A stretch of 64,000 bases of DNA from Thermoplasmata archaeon (GTDB taxonomy: Archaea > Thermoplasmatota > Thermoplasmata > Lutacidiplasmatales > UBA184), in the NCBI GenBank assembly GCA_028864975.1, contig JAGWLG010000001.1:62001-126000 (forward strand), given 5' to 3'. Positions 23,411 to 31,309 of this stretch are shown one piece after another. A model generated the notes under the pieces. That model made no database searches, had not been told where the DNA came from, and was given only the letters and a program-made list of their open reading frames with translations. A program made the position numbers and the translations under genes. Numbering within the stretch: position 1 is the stretch's first letter; the number at the start of each line of letters is the position of its first letter.

Positions 23411-24484
23411 TTACAGAAGCTGGCCCAGGCTCGGTCGGTCCAGCTCGTCCATGTCCACGGCCCGGATCCCCAGCTCGACGGTCTCCGCGCTCATCGGGCT
23501 GGAAACCAGCCCCCGCAGCATCGCTCGAAGGTTGGCCCTTGCCAGAAGCTGAGCTCCCAGCTCGCGCAGTCTCTGTTCGACTACCTCCTGGAAACCTTCG
23601 CCTTTGAGCTGCTTCCAGGTCCACAGCGCTGAGGAGAGGAAATGGTCCCGTCTCACGACGTAGGCAAGATACCCTTCCAGGAGCTCGATCGCGCTCCCCT
23701 CCATCGAGGGAGGGTGGTCCAGCACCGAGAATACTCCCAAGGACCGCCCGCCCCCTCCTCCCTCCTGGAGCTCCAAGGCCTCGCAACCGGATCCTTGGGA
23801 ACGCACGGCCACGATTCCGACGCCGCGCTCTTGGTACATCGGAAGGAGCTCCAGCGGGTCCTGGGCGTCGGGGAGTGGGGCAGGCGGGAAGTCGTCGTCC
23901 GAGGGTCTCGGAGGGTGTCGGACGATCCGCGCGATGAGGTCGGCCGGGTCGGAGAGCCTCGAGGAACGAAGGGCCCGGCGCATGCTGCGACCCCACGCGT
24001 CGGCCGTCGTACCGGACCGGGGTGCCACATCCGGGGAGCGCAATTCTCCGCGCACCGCCTCGAGCTCCTCCTCCAAACCGACGGGCGACTCCTCGGGGCC
24101 GTCGTCAGTCCTCCACTCCTCCAGTCGACCGAGGTCGACCCCCGGGCAGGAGAGGACGACGCTGGCCTGTGCGCGATGGTTGAGGGCGACGTGCAGAGGG
24201 AATGCGCGGCAGGGGAACGGACGGGCCGGATGGCAACGGCACCTCGCCTCGCTCAAGAAATAGCAGGCACCTCCCCCCTCCCGCGACGCGATGTGGGAGG
24301 TCGCGTCCCCCCCTTTCACGACCGAGACTGGGGCTTCAGGGTCGATCTGCAGGAGGCGCTGCCGCTCCCCGGGAGCGACCGCAGGTGAGGTGAAGCAGCA
24401 GAGGCCACACTCCGGTTGGCAGCGGAAGGCGAAGCCTCGGAGCAGCGAGAGGTCCAGTGTCGGTGGGGCAGGGTCCCGGTGCAT
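23411..24484 (-). CDS. YkgJ-type cysteine-cluster protein
   Basis: The 357-residue protein has the cysteine cluster of this family near its N-terminus: FRCQPECGLCCFT (CxxxCxxCC), then CYFLSEARCRCHPARPFPCRAFPL. Family members are thought to bind a metal or Fe-S cluster; their function is unsettled. The remaining 250 residues are an alpha-helical domain of unknown type, much longer than the minimal family, with an acidic, proline-rich linker (PPRPSDDDFPPAPLPDAQDP). No TM. The gene lies 25 nt downstream of the 24510 gene on the same strand, so they may be cotranscribed. Confidence 0.82.
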   Translation of the reverse strand: MHRDPAPPTLDLSLLRGFAFRCQPECGLCCFTSPAVAPGERQRLLQIDPEAPVSVVKGGDATSHIASREGGGACYFLSEARCRCHPARPFPCRAFPLHVALNHRAQASVVLSCPGVDLGRLEEWRTDDGPEESPVGLEEELEAVRGELRSPDVAPRSGTTADAWGRSMRRALRSSRLSDPADLIARIVRHPPRPSDDDFPPAPLPDAQDPLELLPMYQERGVGIVAVRSQGSGCEALELQEGGGGGRSLGVFSVLDHPPSMEGSAIELLEGYLAYVVRRDHFLSSALWTWKQLKGEGFQEVVEQRLRELGAQLLARANLRAMLRGLVSSPMSAETVELGIRAVDMDELDRPSLGQLL

Positions 24485-24509
24485 GATGCAGGGCTCCCGG
24501 GAGACGAGG

Positions 24510-25259
24510 TCAAGCCACGGTGTAGATGTGGCTCACATCGTCCGGCCGGAAGAGGACCTCGTCCATGTCGCGGTCGCGCAGCAGCGTGCCGGATAGGCGG
24601 TGCTCCCGCCCGCTCGAAGCCTCGTAGAGGACCTCGAGCTTGATCGTTCCCTCCATGCCGTGCCCATGAAGCGCCCCTCCGATCTGGACCGAACGGTCAG
24701 CCGCGATGTACGCCACGCGGTCCACCGGCTTGCCGTCCACAAGGATGCGGACATCGACCGCGAGGCCGGGACCGAAGTTGTGGATGTAGAGCTCCCGAAG
24801 CCCTGTCACGGTCTGCTTCTCCTGGCTCCCGGTCACCACCCGATGCTGCTTGACCCCCATCAGCCAAAGGTGGGGCGTCATGGACCCTTCGTCCGTCCGC
24901 TCGATCTGTCGCAAGTTCCGCCAGGTCTCGAACGCTGCGGCGGCCGTGGCGATCGCGGCGATGACGACCGGGAAGTCGTAGAGGAAGGTGTCCTGGGTAA
25001 GGCGGCCCAAGAGCAGGAGCGTGAGGTAGATCACGAACATGACGAAGAAGAGCACGACCAGGCCGATCTCTCCGGGGCAGAGCCCGATCCGGGGGTTCGT
25101 GGTCGCGAGCCAATCGATGACGGTCGCGCGGGTCTCGCCGAGGCCGGTAGCGGGCTTCACTGCCCCCGGGACATCGGACGGACGCCCGGGAGGGGGCGGA
25201 AGGGGAGGGGCACCCGACGCCGCCGGTGGAGGAGGGGGGAGGAGCGGAGCGGCCGCCAC
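24510..25259 (-). CDS. Membrane protein with proline-rich N-terminus and cytoplasmic domain
   Basis: The product has a proline-rich N-terminal arm, a TM hairpin (IGLVVLFFVMFVIYLTLLLLG, then FPVVIAAIATAAAAF) and a C-terminal beta-rich domain of about 130 residues (RELYIHNFGPGLAVDVRILVDG, TIKLEVLYEASSG). The frame extends to a TTG at 25337. A shared divergent TATA-like element at 25331-25340 would put the start site downstream of that codon, so GTG 25259 is the first usable start (249 residues). The gene diverges from pyrB. No family is recognised. Confidence 0.72.
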   Translation of the reverse strand: MAAAPLLPPPPPAASGAPPLPPPPGRPSDVPGAVKPATGLGETRATVIDWLATTNPRIGLCPGEIGLVVLFFVMFVIYLTLLLLGRLTQDTFLYDFPVVIAAIATAAAAFETWRNLRQIERTDEGSMTPHLWLMGVKQHRVVTGSQEKQTVTGLRELYIHNFGPGLAVDVRILVDGKPVDRVAYIAADRSVQIGGALHGHGMEGTIKLEVLYEASSGREHRLSGTLLRDRDMDEVLFRPDDVSHIYTVA

Positions 25260-25330
25260 GTTCGAGGGATGGGGGAGACGCGCCTCTTGAAACTTGTCCC
25301 TGCCCGGGGCCGACGCGAGATCTCGGACCA

Positions 25331-25340
25331 AAGACAATAA
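25331..25340. promoter_or_regulatory. Divergent TATA-like element between 24510 gene and pyrB
   Basis: AAGACAATAA reads as a weak TATA element in both directions. For pyrB it lies about 30 nt before the ATG at 25367, predicting a leader of only a few bases. Confidence 0.4.
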
Positions 25341-25366
25341 GTGCCACGAGCCTCCCGCTGCTTCGG

Positions 25367-26314
25367 ATGTCCCTTCAGGGCCGCGATGTGATCTCTATCC
25401 GGGACCTCTCCCGGACCGAGATCTTGGAGGTCCTCAACGCGGCCCGTCACCTGATCCCCGTCGCAGAAGGCAAGAAGCGCCTCACAACGCTCGAAGGGCG
25501 TCTCCTGGCGTTGGCCTTCTTCGAGCCTTCCACGCGGACCCGGCTCTCCTTTGAGGCCGCCATGCAACGGATGGGCGGGCAGACCATCACCATCGCCGAC
25601 CCCTCGGTAAGCTCGGTCTCGAAGGGGGAATCCCTCTCGGACACGATCCGGATGCTCTCCTGCTACGCGGACGCGGTCGTCCTTCGACACCCCTTCGAGG
25701 GGGCTTCTCGGCTCGCGGCGCAGCTCTCCGACAAGCCCGTCATCAACGCCGGGGACGGGGCCGGACAGCATCCGACCCAGACCCTCCTCGACCTCGCCAC
25801 GATGCTCGAGAGGTTCGACACCCTCTCGGGGCTCAAGGTCGTGCTCATGGGCGACCTCCGCTACGGCCGGACCGTCCACTCCCTCGCCCACGCGCTGGGG
25901 GTTTTCGGGGCCGAGCTCGTCCTCTCCTCCCCCGCCTCCTTACGGCTGCCCGAAGAGGTCCGTCGCGACCTTGACCAGATGGGGTCGAAGGTCCGGGAAG
26001 AGGAGCAGCTCGAACGCGCGATCAAGGACGCCGACGTGCTGTACGTCACCCGCATCCAGAAGGAGCGGTTCGGCGACCTTGCCGAGTACGCCCGGGTCTC
26101 GGGCTCCTATCGGTTCGACCCCGCGCTCCTCTCCAAGGTGAAGAGCACCTTCATCGTCATGCACCCGCTCCCTCGGGTCGCGGAGATCCCCCCCGAGGTG
26201 GACCGCACGCCCCACGCCGCCTACTTCCGCCAGGCCTTCCTCGCGGTCCCGGTCCGCATGGCCCTCCTTTCGTTGATCCTCGCCGGGAAGACCGGCGTTC
26301 GGGGAGGTGGCTGA
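25367..26314 (+). CDS. pyrB: Aspartate carbamoyltransferase catalytic subunit
   Basis: The enzyme condenses carbamoyl phosphate with aspartate, the first committed step of pyrimidine synthesis. The 315-residue chain has the carbamoyl-phosphate loop FFEPSTRTRLSFE (about 49-61), the HPFEGA histidine segment, GQHPTQTLLDL and the late MHPLPRVAEI. The start ATG 25367 gives MSLQGRDVISIRDLSR, the normal family N-terminus. The open frame upstream is not coding. pyrI follows with an 8-nt overlap, as expected for the archaeal PyrB3-PyrI type dodecamer. Confidence 0.96.
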   Translation: MSLQGRDVISIRDLSRTEILEVLNAARHLIPVAEGKKRLTTLEGRLLALAFFEPSTRTRLSFEAAMQRMGGQTITIADPSVSSVSKGESLSDTIRMLSCYADAVVLRHPFEGASRLAAQLSDKPVINAGDGAGQHPTQTLLDLATMLERFDTLSGLKVVLMGDLRYGRTVHSLAHALGVFGAELVLSSPASLRLPEEVRRDLDQMGSKVREEEQLERAIKDADVLYVTRIQKERFGDLAEYARVSGSYRFDPALLSKVKSTFIVMHPLPRVAEIPPEVDRTPHAAYFRQAFLAVPVRMALLSLILAGKTGVRGGG

Positions 26315-26807
26315 CCCCACCATGCCCGCAAACCTCCCGGCCCCGGGGAAGGAGCTCCGGATCACCCCGATCCGTAACGGTACGGTCGTCGACCACATTC
26401 CGAGCGGGCTCGCGCTCGAAGTGCTGAAGGTGCTCAAGGTGGAGAGCCTCGACCGGGATTCGACGGTCTCCGTCGCGCTCCATGTCCGCAGCCAACGAAT
26501 GGGATGGAAGGACATCGTGAAGGTCGAGAACATGGAGCTCTCGGCGCCGAAGTCTAACGCCATCGCACTCATCGCTCCAACAGCGACGATCTCGATCATC
26601 CGCGACTACAAGGTCCGGGAGAAGCACCCGGTCTCGCTCCCCGACCGGCTGGTGGGCGTCCTGACCTGTCCCAACCCCAACTGCATCACCAACCACGGTG
26701 AGCCGGTGGAGAGCGAGTTCGAGGTCGTGCGCCGCCGTCCGCTCGCCGTTCGTTGCGCCTACTGCGAACGGAGCATGGAGGAGTTCCTCCCCCACCTCGC
26801 CCGCTGA
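26307..26807 (+). CDS. pyrI: Aspartate carbamoyltransferase regulatory subunit
   Basis: The 166-residue protein has an N-terminal allosteric domain (ELRITPIRNGTVVDHIPSGLALEVLKVL) that binds nucleotide effectors, and a C-terminal zinc domain with CPNPNC and CAYC cysteines in the usual C-x5-C...C-x2-C form. The zinc domain contacts PyrB. The GTG at 26307 overlaps pyrB; ATG codon 6 (26322) is the other candidate start. Confidence 0.95.
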   Translation: MADPTMPANLPAPGKELRITPIRNGTVVDHIPSGLALEVLKVLKVESLDRDSTVSVALHVRSQRMGWKDIVKVENMELSAPKSNAIALIAPTATISIIRDYKVREKHPVSLPDRLVGVLTCPNPNCITNHGEPVESEFEVVRRRPLAVRCAYCERSMEEFLPHLAR

Positions 26808-26821
26808 GGAGCGTGGGCCCT

Positions 26822-27457
26822 GTGGCGGGTGGCTTGGTCGTCGACTTCGCCACCGTCTTTGGGCTCATCTTCATTTTCGAGGTCTTCGACCGGACGAACT
26901 TCGCCGTCATCGGACTTTCGGGGAAGCACCGGCACACCATCGTCTGGGCCGGGGCGGCCGTGGCTTTCGTGGTCTCCACGGCCATCTCCGTGGCGATCGG
27001 GGAGGTCATCGTCTCCGCACTTCCCGCCTATCTTCCCTACGTGAAGATCCTGGGGGGGGCGATTCTCGTGGCGTTCGGGGTACGGGGTTTGCTGGGCCAC
27101 GAGGAAGAGAAGGGGACGGAGGCCGAGGAGAGGATCGAACGGGAGCTCGGGCCCCGAAAGGTCTGGCTCACCTCCTTCAGCGTGATCCTGTTCTTGGAAA
27201 TGGGGGACAACACCCAGATCCTGACGATCGTGCTCATCGGACAGATCCGGGATGCCCTTCTGGTGTTCGTGGCCGCTTCCCTTGCCCTGGTCTCGGTGGC
27301 CACGGTCGGGGCGACCAGCGGGAACTTCCTGAAGACGAGGGTCCCAGCGGAAAGGCTCGAGCGGGTCCTCTCGCTCATCTTGATCCTGGTAGGGGCAGCG
27401 ACGCTCACCTTGGGAGTGCTCGAGCTGGCCAAGGTCGCGTTACCCACCTGGCTCTGA
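26822..27457 (+). CDS. Gdt1/TMEM165 (UPF0016)-like cation transporter
   Basis: The 211-residue protein has six TM segments in two repeats. The family motif ExGD(K/R)(T/S) appears in altered forms: FEVFDRTNF in TM1 and FLEMGDNTQIL in the second half. Members carry Ca2+/Mn2+ in exchange for protons. A charged loop (GHEEEKGTEAEERIERELG) separates the halves. The start GTG 26822 is about 12 nt after a GAGGA motif; GTG 26813 is also possible. It lies 14 nt after pyrI and may share its transcript. The first motif lacks the Gly, so ion selectivity may differ. Confidence 0.8.
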   Translation: MAGGLVVDFATVFGLIFIFEVFDRTNFAVIGLSGKHRHTIVWAGAAVAFVVSTAISVAIGEVIVSALPAYLPYVKILGGAILVAFGVRGLLGHEEEKGTEAEERIERELGPRKVWLTSFSVILFLEMGDNTQILTIVLIGQIRDALLVFVAASLALVSVATVGATSGNFLKTRVPAERLERVLSLILILVGAATLTLGVLELAKVALPTWL

Positions 27458-27560
27458 TCGAGCCCGGGGTGCCGTTCCCATCTGCCTGGCCCTCGTGCTT
27501 CCGTGGAACGGAAGCGAGGGGGGATCCGCATGGTCCGAGCGACTCGAGCGACCGAAAGCG

Positions 27561-27568
27561 GAATAATC
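27561..27568 (+). promoter_or_regulatory. TATA box of dys
   Basis: GAATAATC is centred 33 nt before the ATG at 27598, in a GC-rich spacer of 140 bp. Confidence 0.45.
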
Positions 27569-27597
27569 CCCTCCCCGTCGGCTCGCCGGTGCCCCGA

Positions 27598-28644
27598 ATG
27601 GACCTGAAGGCCCGAAAGAGGATCCTCTCCACGCCGGTCATTCCCGTCGATGTCCGGTCCATCCATGGGGTCGGCGACTTGCTCGAATCGTTCCAGCGGA
27701 CCTCGGTCCAGGCGCGGAACCTGGGGCGCTGCTTCCAGGTCTGGAAGAACATGCTCACCGACCCGAAACGGCCGACGATCCTCCTCGGGCTCTCCGGCCC
27801 TCTGATCGCCGCGGGCCTTCGCTCCGTAATCCGAGAGATGGTCGAGCTCGGAATGGTGGATGTCGTCGTCTCCACCGGCGCGGTCCTCTATCAGGACCTC
27901 TACCAATCCCTAGGGTACCACCACTACATGGGAACCCCTTCCGCGGACGACGGGAAGCTCCGCGCCTTCGCGATCGACCGCATCTACGACACCTACGTCG
28001 ACGAGCTCAAGTTCGAGGAGACCGACCGGACCATCGGTCGCATCACCGAGGAGTTCCCTCCGCGACCCGCCTCCTCTCGCGAGTTCCTGCAGTTCCTCGG
28101 GGAGCGCTTCCCCGCGAAGGACTCGATCCTGGCCACCTGCGCCCGGAAAGGGGTCCCGGTCTTCTCTCCGGCCCTCATCGACAGCTCGATCGGGATCGGG
28201 CTCACGCTGCATTACGCGGCGAACCGGAAGAAGCCGAACCGATTCGCGCTCGACGCGGTCCGCGACAACTTCGAATTGGTCCAGATCCTCAACAGCTCCC
28301 CCCGCACGGGCGTCATCTACATCGGAGGCGGGACGCCGAAGAACTGGATCAACGACGGCATCGTGATGGCCAACTACGCCTTCGAACGGCAGGGCGAGGG
28401 CCACTACTACGCGCTGCAGATTACCACGGACGTCCCCCACTGGGGCGGCTTGTCCGGGAGCACTCTTGACGAGGCCATGAGCTGGGGGAAGGTCTCCACG
28501 AAGGCGACCAAGGCGATGGCGTTCATCGAAGCGTCCGTCGCCCTTCCGCTCCTCGTTGGCGCGCTCTGGGACCGTCGGGCGGAGTGGCGGAAGCGCCGCC
28601 GTCCGAGCTTCACTTGGAACGGGGACGTCTGCGCGAGGGCCTAG
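27598..28644 (+). CDS. dys: Deoxyhypusine synthase
   Basis: The enzyme transfers the aminobutyl group of spermidine to a lysine of translation factor aIF5A, using NAD. The 348-residue chain contains GLSGPLIAAGLR and VVVSTGAVLYQDLYQ near the N-terminus, the NAD-site segment GVIYIGGGTPKNWIND, and the catalytic lysine region DEAMSWGKVSTKA (SWGK). Length and blocks agree with archaeal DHS. The ATG at 27598 gives the usual short N-terminus; the frame upstream is non-coding. Its gene ends 16 nt from a convergent membrane-protein gene. Confidence 0.96.
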   Translation: MDLKARKRILSTPVIPVDVRSIHGVGDLLESFQRTSVQARNLGRCFQVWKNMLTDPKRPTILLGLSGPLIAAGLRSVIREMVELGMVDVVVSTGAVLYQDLYQSLGYHHYMGTPSADDGKLRAFAIDRIYDTYVDELKFEETDRTIGRITEEFPPRPASSREFLQFLGERFPAKDSILATCARKGVPVFSPALIDSSIGIGLTLHYAANRKKPNRFALDAVRDNFELVQILNSSPRTGVIYIGGGTPKNWINDGIVMANYAFERQGEGHYYALQITTDVPHWGGLSGSTLDEAMSWGKVSTKATKAMAFIEASVALPLLVGALWDRRAEWRKRRRPSFTWNGDVCARA

Positions 28645-28660
28645 GCTGCGCCCCCTTGCC

Positions 28661-30079
28661 TCATCCCCCACCGCGCGCCTGCGGACCGGTCATCGGGCGG
28701 CATCCGTGGGCGACGATGTAGTCGTCGCCGTTCCACTCCGCGGCCCCGTGGTCCTCGTAGAGATCGGTCTCGTAGACCGTCACGTCGTTGATGGGGTCGT
28801 AGAAGACCGTGTAGCCGGTCTGATTGTCGTACCAGAAGACCACGGACGGGCCGAGGAGGTAGTGGAGGCTCGCGAGCTGGCTCTTGGGGATGCTCGCGTT
28901 GTCGTGTCCGCACGAAAGCGAGGACGCGGTCAGGCTTCCGACCCCCACCGCCGGCGCGGGAGGGGTCGCGGCAAAGGCGTACCCCAGGAGGATCAGGCCA
29001 AGCGTCGAGGCCAGGACCCCCTCGGAGAAGCCCCAACGAGCTCGGTTCCGCTGGGACCCCAACCTCAGGAGCGAACGGGACCGCGCCCCTTTCGAGCGGG
29101 CGGCGGACGACTTCGCTTCGGTCGTGTCCGACCTGGGGCGTCGGAGCAGGATTCCGAAGAGGTTGCCGATCGCCAAGGCGATCAGGAGGCTGAAGGGTCC
29201 TATCGTCGTCTGGGCCCCCAAGGCCGGGACCGTGATGGTGAGAAGGGCCGCGACGGCCCCGACGATGCCCCCGTAGAGGGGCCACGCGTGCGGAGCGGAT
29301 GGCGCGGTCCTCGGTTCGACGACCATGAAGAGGGCGAAGAATAGCGTCGCCGGGTCGACGACCTCGTTCAGGAGGATGGGAAGGGTGAAGCCTTGTCCCA
29401 TCACGGCGAACGACAGTGCGCGTTGCACGGTGACCCCCGCAGCATAGGTCGCGAAGAACGCGGCCGGGAGGGTCCATCTTCGCCAGGTCCGGGCATTCAC
29501 CAGGATACCTCCCACCACGAAGACCGGAAAGAAGGTCCCGGGGGAGAGCTGCGGCCCGATCGTGCCCCACCACGCGGGGGCGAGGCCTAGGACTGCCCCC
29601 CCCAGCAGCATCGCCGACGCCGCAGGATTCAGAATTGGGTGGGAGCGCCAACGAAGGACGTGCTTTCCCAAGATCGCGATCACGGAAAGGATCGCCCCAT
29701 CGAGTAGCAACGGGGCGCCGGGTCCGATGCCACTGCCCTGGGGTGGAAGCACGAGCGCGACGAAGAGGCCGGTCGCCATCCCGTTCCAAGGAACGCGCCA
29801 GGCCCCCCACCGGTATCGGGCGATGATCACGTCGGCGCCCCCGGAGGCGAGCGGAAAGAGCCCGAGCTGGGCGAGGGCCAGTCCTGGCCCGGTAGGTCCC
29901 ATGAAGAATGCGGCCTGGACGCCCGCAGCACCGAGAACCAGAACGAGGAGGCGGACCTGGCTCAGCCAGGGGGGCCAAGACGGCCACCAAGTGGGCAGCC
30001 CACGCCAGGCTTTCCCGCGCGGGCGGGTGGGGCCGGACCGGTCCGTGGCCCCCTCCGAGGCTTCGCCCTCCGAACCCAT
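28661..30079 (-). CDS. NqrB/RnfD-like membrane protein with extra C-terminal domain
   Basis: The 472-residue protein has about nine TM helices. HPILNPAASAMLLGGAVLGL and ATLFFALFMVVEPRTAP, followed by PLYGGIVGAVAALLTI, resemble the conserved parts of the NQR2/RnfD/RnfE family of ion-translocating electron carriers. The flavinylation motif SGAT is not obvious: the equivalent place reads EVVDPATLFF. The C-terminal 100 residues after the last TM are a distinct domain (LHYLLGPSVVFWYDNQTGYTVFYDP, DVTVYETDLYEDHGAAEWNGDD) with a cysteine pair. No other Rnf/Nqr subunit is in the window, so a redox role is inference. The start ATG 30079 was chosen over a longer frame in another register. Confidence 0.7.
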   Translation of the reverse strand: MGSEGEASEGATDRSGPTRPRGKAWRGLPTWWPSWPPWLSQVRLLVLVLGAAGVQAAFFMGPTGPGLALAQLGLFPLASGGADVIIARYRWGAWRVPWNGMATGLFVALVLPPQGSGIGPGAPLLLDGAILSVIAILGKHVLRWRSHPILNPAASAMLLGGAVLGLAPAWWGTIGPQLSPGTFFPVFVVGGILVNARTWRRWTLPAAFFATYAAGVTVQRALSFAVMGQGFTLPILLNEVVDPATLFFALFMVVEPRTAPSAPHAWPLYGGIVGAVAALLTITVPALGAQTTIGPFSLLIALAIGNLFGILLRRPRSDTTEAKSSAARSKGARSRSLLRLGSQRNRARWGFSEGVLASTLGLILLGYAFAATPPAPAVGVGSLTASSLSCGHDNASIPKSQLASLHYLLGPSVVFWYDNQTGYTVFYDPINDVTVYETDLYEDHGAAEWNGDDYIVAHGCRPMTGPQARGGG

Positions 30080-30149
30080 TCGAAGAGCCCAAGGGGACGA
30101 GGCTCGATAAGCCTCCCTGGCGCTGGCTTCGTGGTCGGGGGTCTCGCTC

Positions 30150-30893
30150 TTACTTCGGGGCGGGCTCTTGGTCCGCGGCCGTGTTGGGCGGGCTCTGCCC
30201 CCTTAGCAGCCGCAGCCCATAGGCGATCGCCCACACGATCACGGGCGCCACGATCATGCGCTCGAAGAACCCGGAGATGCCGAGACCTATCCCGAAGAGG
30301 GGGATGGAGACCAGATCGACGACGCCGCCCAGAGAGGTCAGCAGCGAGAACGTGGGCCCCTCTCCCGTCTTGCGGAACCCCCGCCCCAGGGCGATGAGGC
30401 CCAAGCCACCGAAAACGAAGGCGACCAGTGCGAAGAACCCGTGCCAGAAGTGAGTGTACTCGGGGAAGATGCCCACGCCCATCGCTCCGCCCCCCGCGAG
30501 CATCAGTAGGACGACGCCTATGCGGAGGGACCGCCGACGCGGAAGGAGCTGCCAGAGAAGGAGCGCCGCCACCAGGGCCGCCACACCGATCACGAAGACC
30601 GAGATGTCGAATGCGATCCCGTAGCCCAAGGCGCAGTATCCGCCCAGGTCGCTGATCGCGTTCTCGAGGGGATTGTACGGGTAGCTGCAGCCTGAGTAGT
30701 GTGCCCCCACAGGCCAGCTGTGGGGCCAAAGCGCCTCCTCGACGGCCATCTCGACCACGAATTGAGCGCCCCCCACGAGCAGGACCAGTCCGGCGACCAG
30801 GCTGAGAAGATCGCGGGACCGGGGGGCCGAAGGGCCCGGAACCTCCTCGCGAGAGCTCTTCGGCTCGGCCCCCGCGTCTGTACCCTCGGGCAT
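30150..30893 (-). CDS. DUF998-like membrane protein
   Basis: The 247-residue protein has six or seven TM helices after a hydrophilic N-terminus. The segment YSGCSYPYNPLENAISDLGGY after TM1 and FPEYTHFWHGFFALVAFVFGGLGLI later match the general layout of DUF998 proteins, which have an AISDLG-type loop after the first helix. Function of the family is unknown. The ATG at 30893 was chosen because residues further upstream are basic and low in hydrophobics. It lies 70 nt upstream of the NqrB-like gene on the same strand and may be in its operon. Confidence 0.75.
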   Translation of the reverse strand: MPEGTDAGAEPKSSREEVPGPSAPRSRDLLSLVAGLVLLVGGAQFVVEMAVEEALWPHSWPVGAHYSGCSYPYNPLENAISDLGGYCALGYGIAFDISVFVIGVAALVAALLLWQLLPRRRSLRIGVVLLMLAGGGAMGVGIFPEYTHFWHGFFALVAFVFGGLGLIALGRGFRKTGEGPTFSLLTSLGGVVDLVSIPLFGIGLGISGFFERMIVAPVIVWAIAYGLRLLRGQSPPNTAADQEPAPK

Positions 30894-30940
30894 CCCGCCG
30901 TGCAGGGGCTCGAGCGGATTAGGATGACGCCGAGGAGCTC

Positions 30941-31300
30941 TCAGCTTCCCTCGACATAGCCTTCGGTCGGTCCCAAGAAGCTCCGCATCTTCCAGTAGGT
31001 CTGAAGGAACTCGTACCCTCTCCGCGTGAGACGCCACGAGGAGACCTCGCCCGCCTCTTTCGAAGCCAACCCCAGCCGGACCAGGACCGCAAGGGCGATC
31101 CGGGTGCGATCCACCGGCATCCCGACCGCATAGGACAGCCTCGTCACGCGCGTCGGTCCTCCGCTCCGACGCAGGACCTCGAGGACCTCCGCATAGAGGT
31201 CGACCGGAGATCGCCGCGGACCGAAAGGTCCCGATCTCGCGTTCCCGTAGGGGGACGGCGGCGGGGGCTCCTGCGGGGGCTCCGCGGAGGCCGGGGGCAT
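30941..31300 (-). CDS. Winged-helix regulator
   Basis: The 119-residue protein has a Pro-rich N-terminus (1-32) followed by one winged helix: PVDLYAEVLEVLRRSGGPTRVTRLSYAVGMPVDRTRIALAVLVRLGL in pieces, then a wing SSWRLTRRGYEFLQTYW. Archaeal proteins of this form with a final RGxEFL segment act as small DNA-binding regulators. It is 9 nt downstream of the bactofilin-like gene on the same strand, which suggests cotranscription and perhaps control of that operon. Confidence 0.8.
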   Translation of the reverse strand: MPPASAEPPQEPPPPSPYGNARSGPFGPRRSPVDLYAEVLEVLRRSGGPTRVTRLSYAVGMPVDRTRIALAVLVRLGLASKEAGEVSSWRLTRRGYEFLQTYWKMRSFLGPTEGYVEGS

Positions 31301-31309
31301 CGGGGCGTC

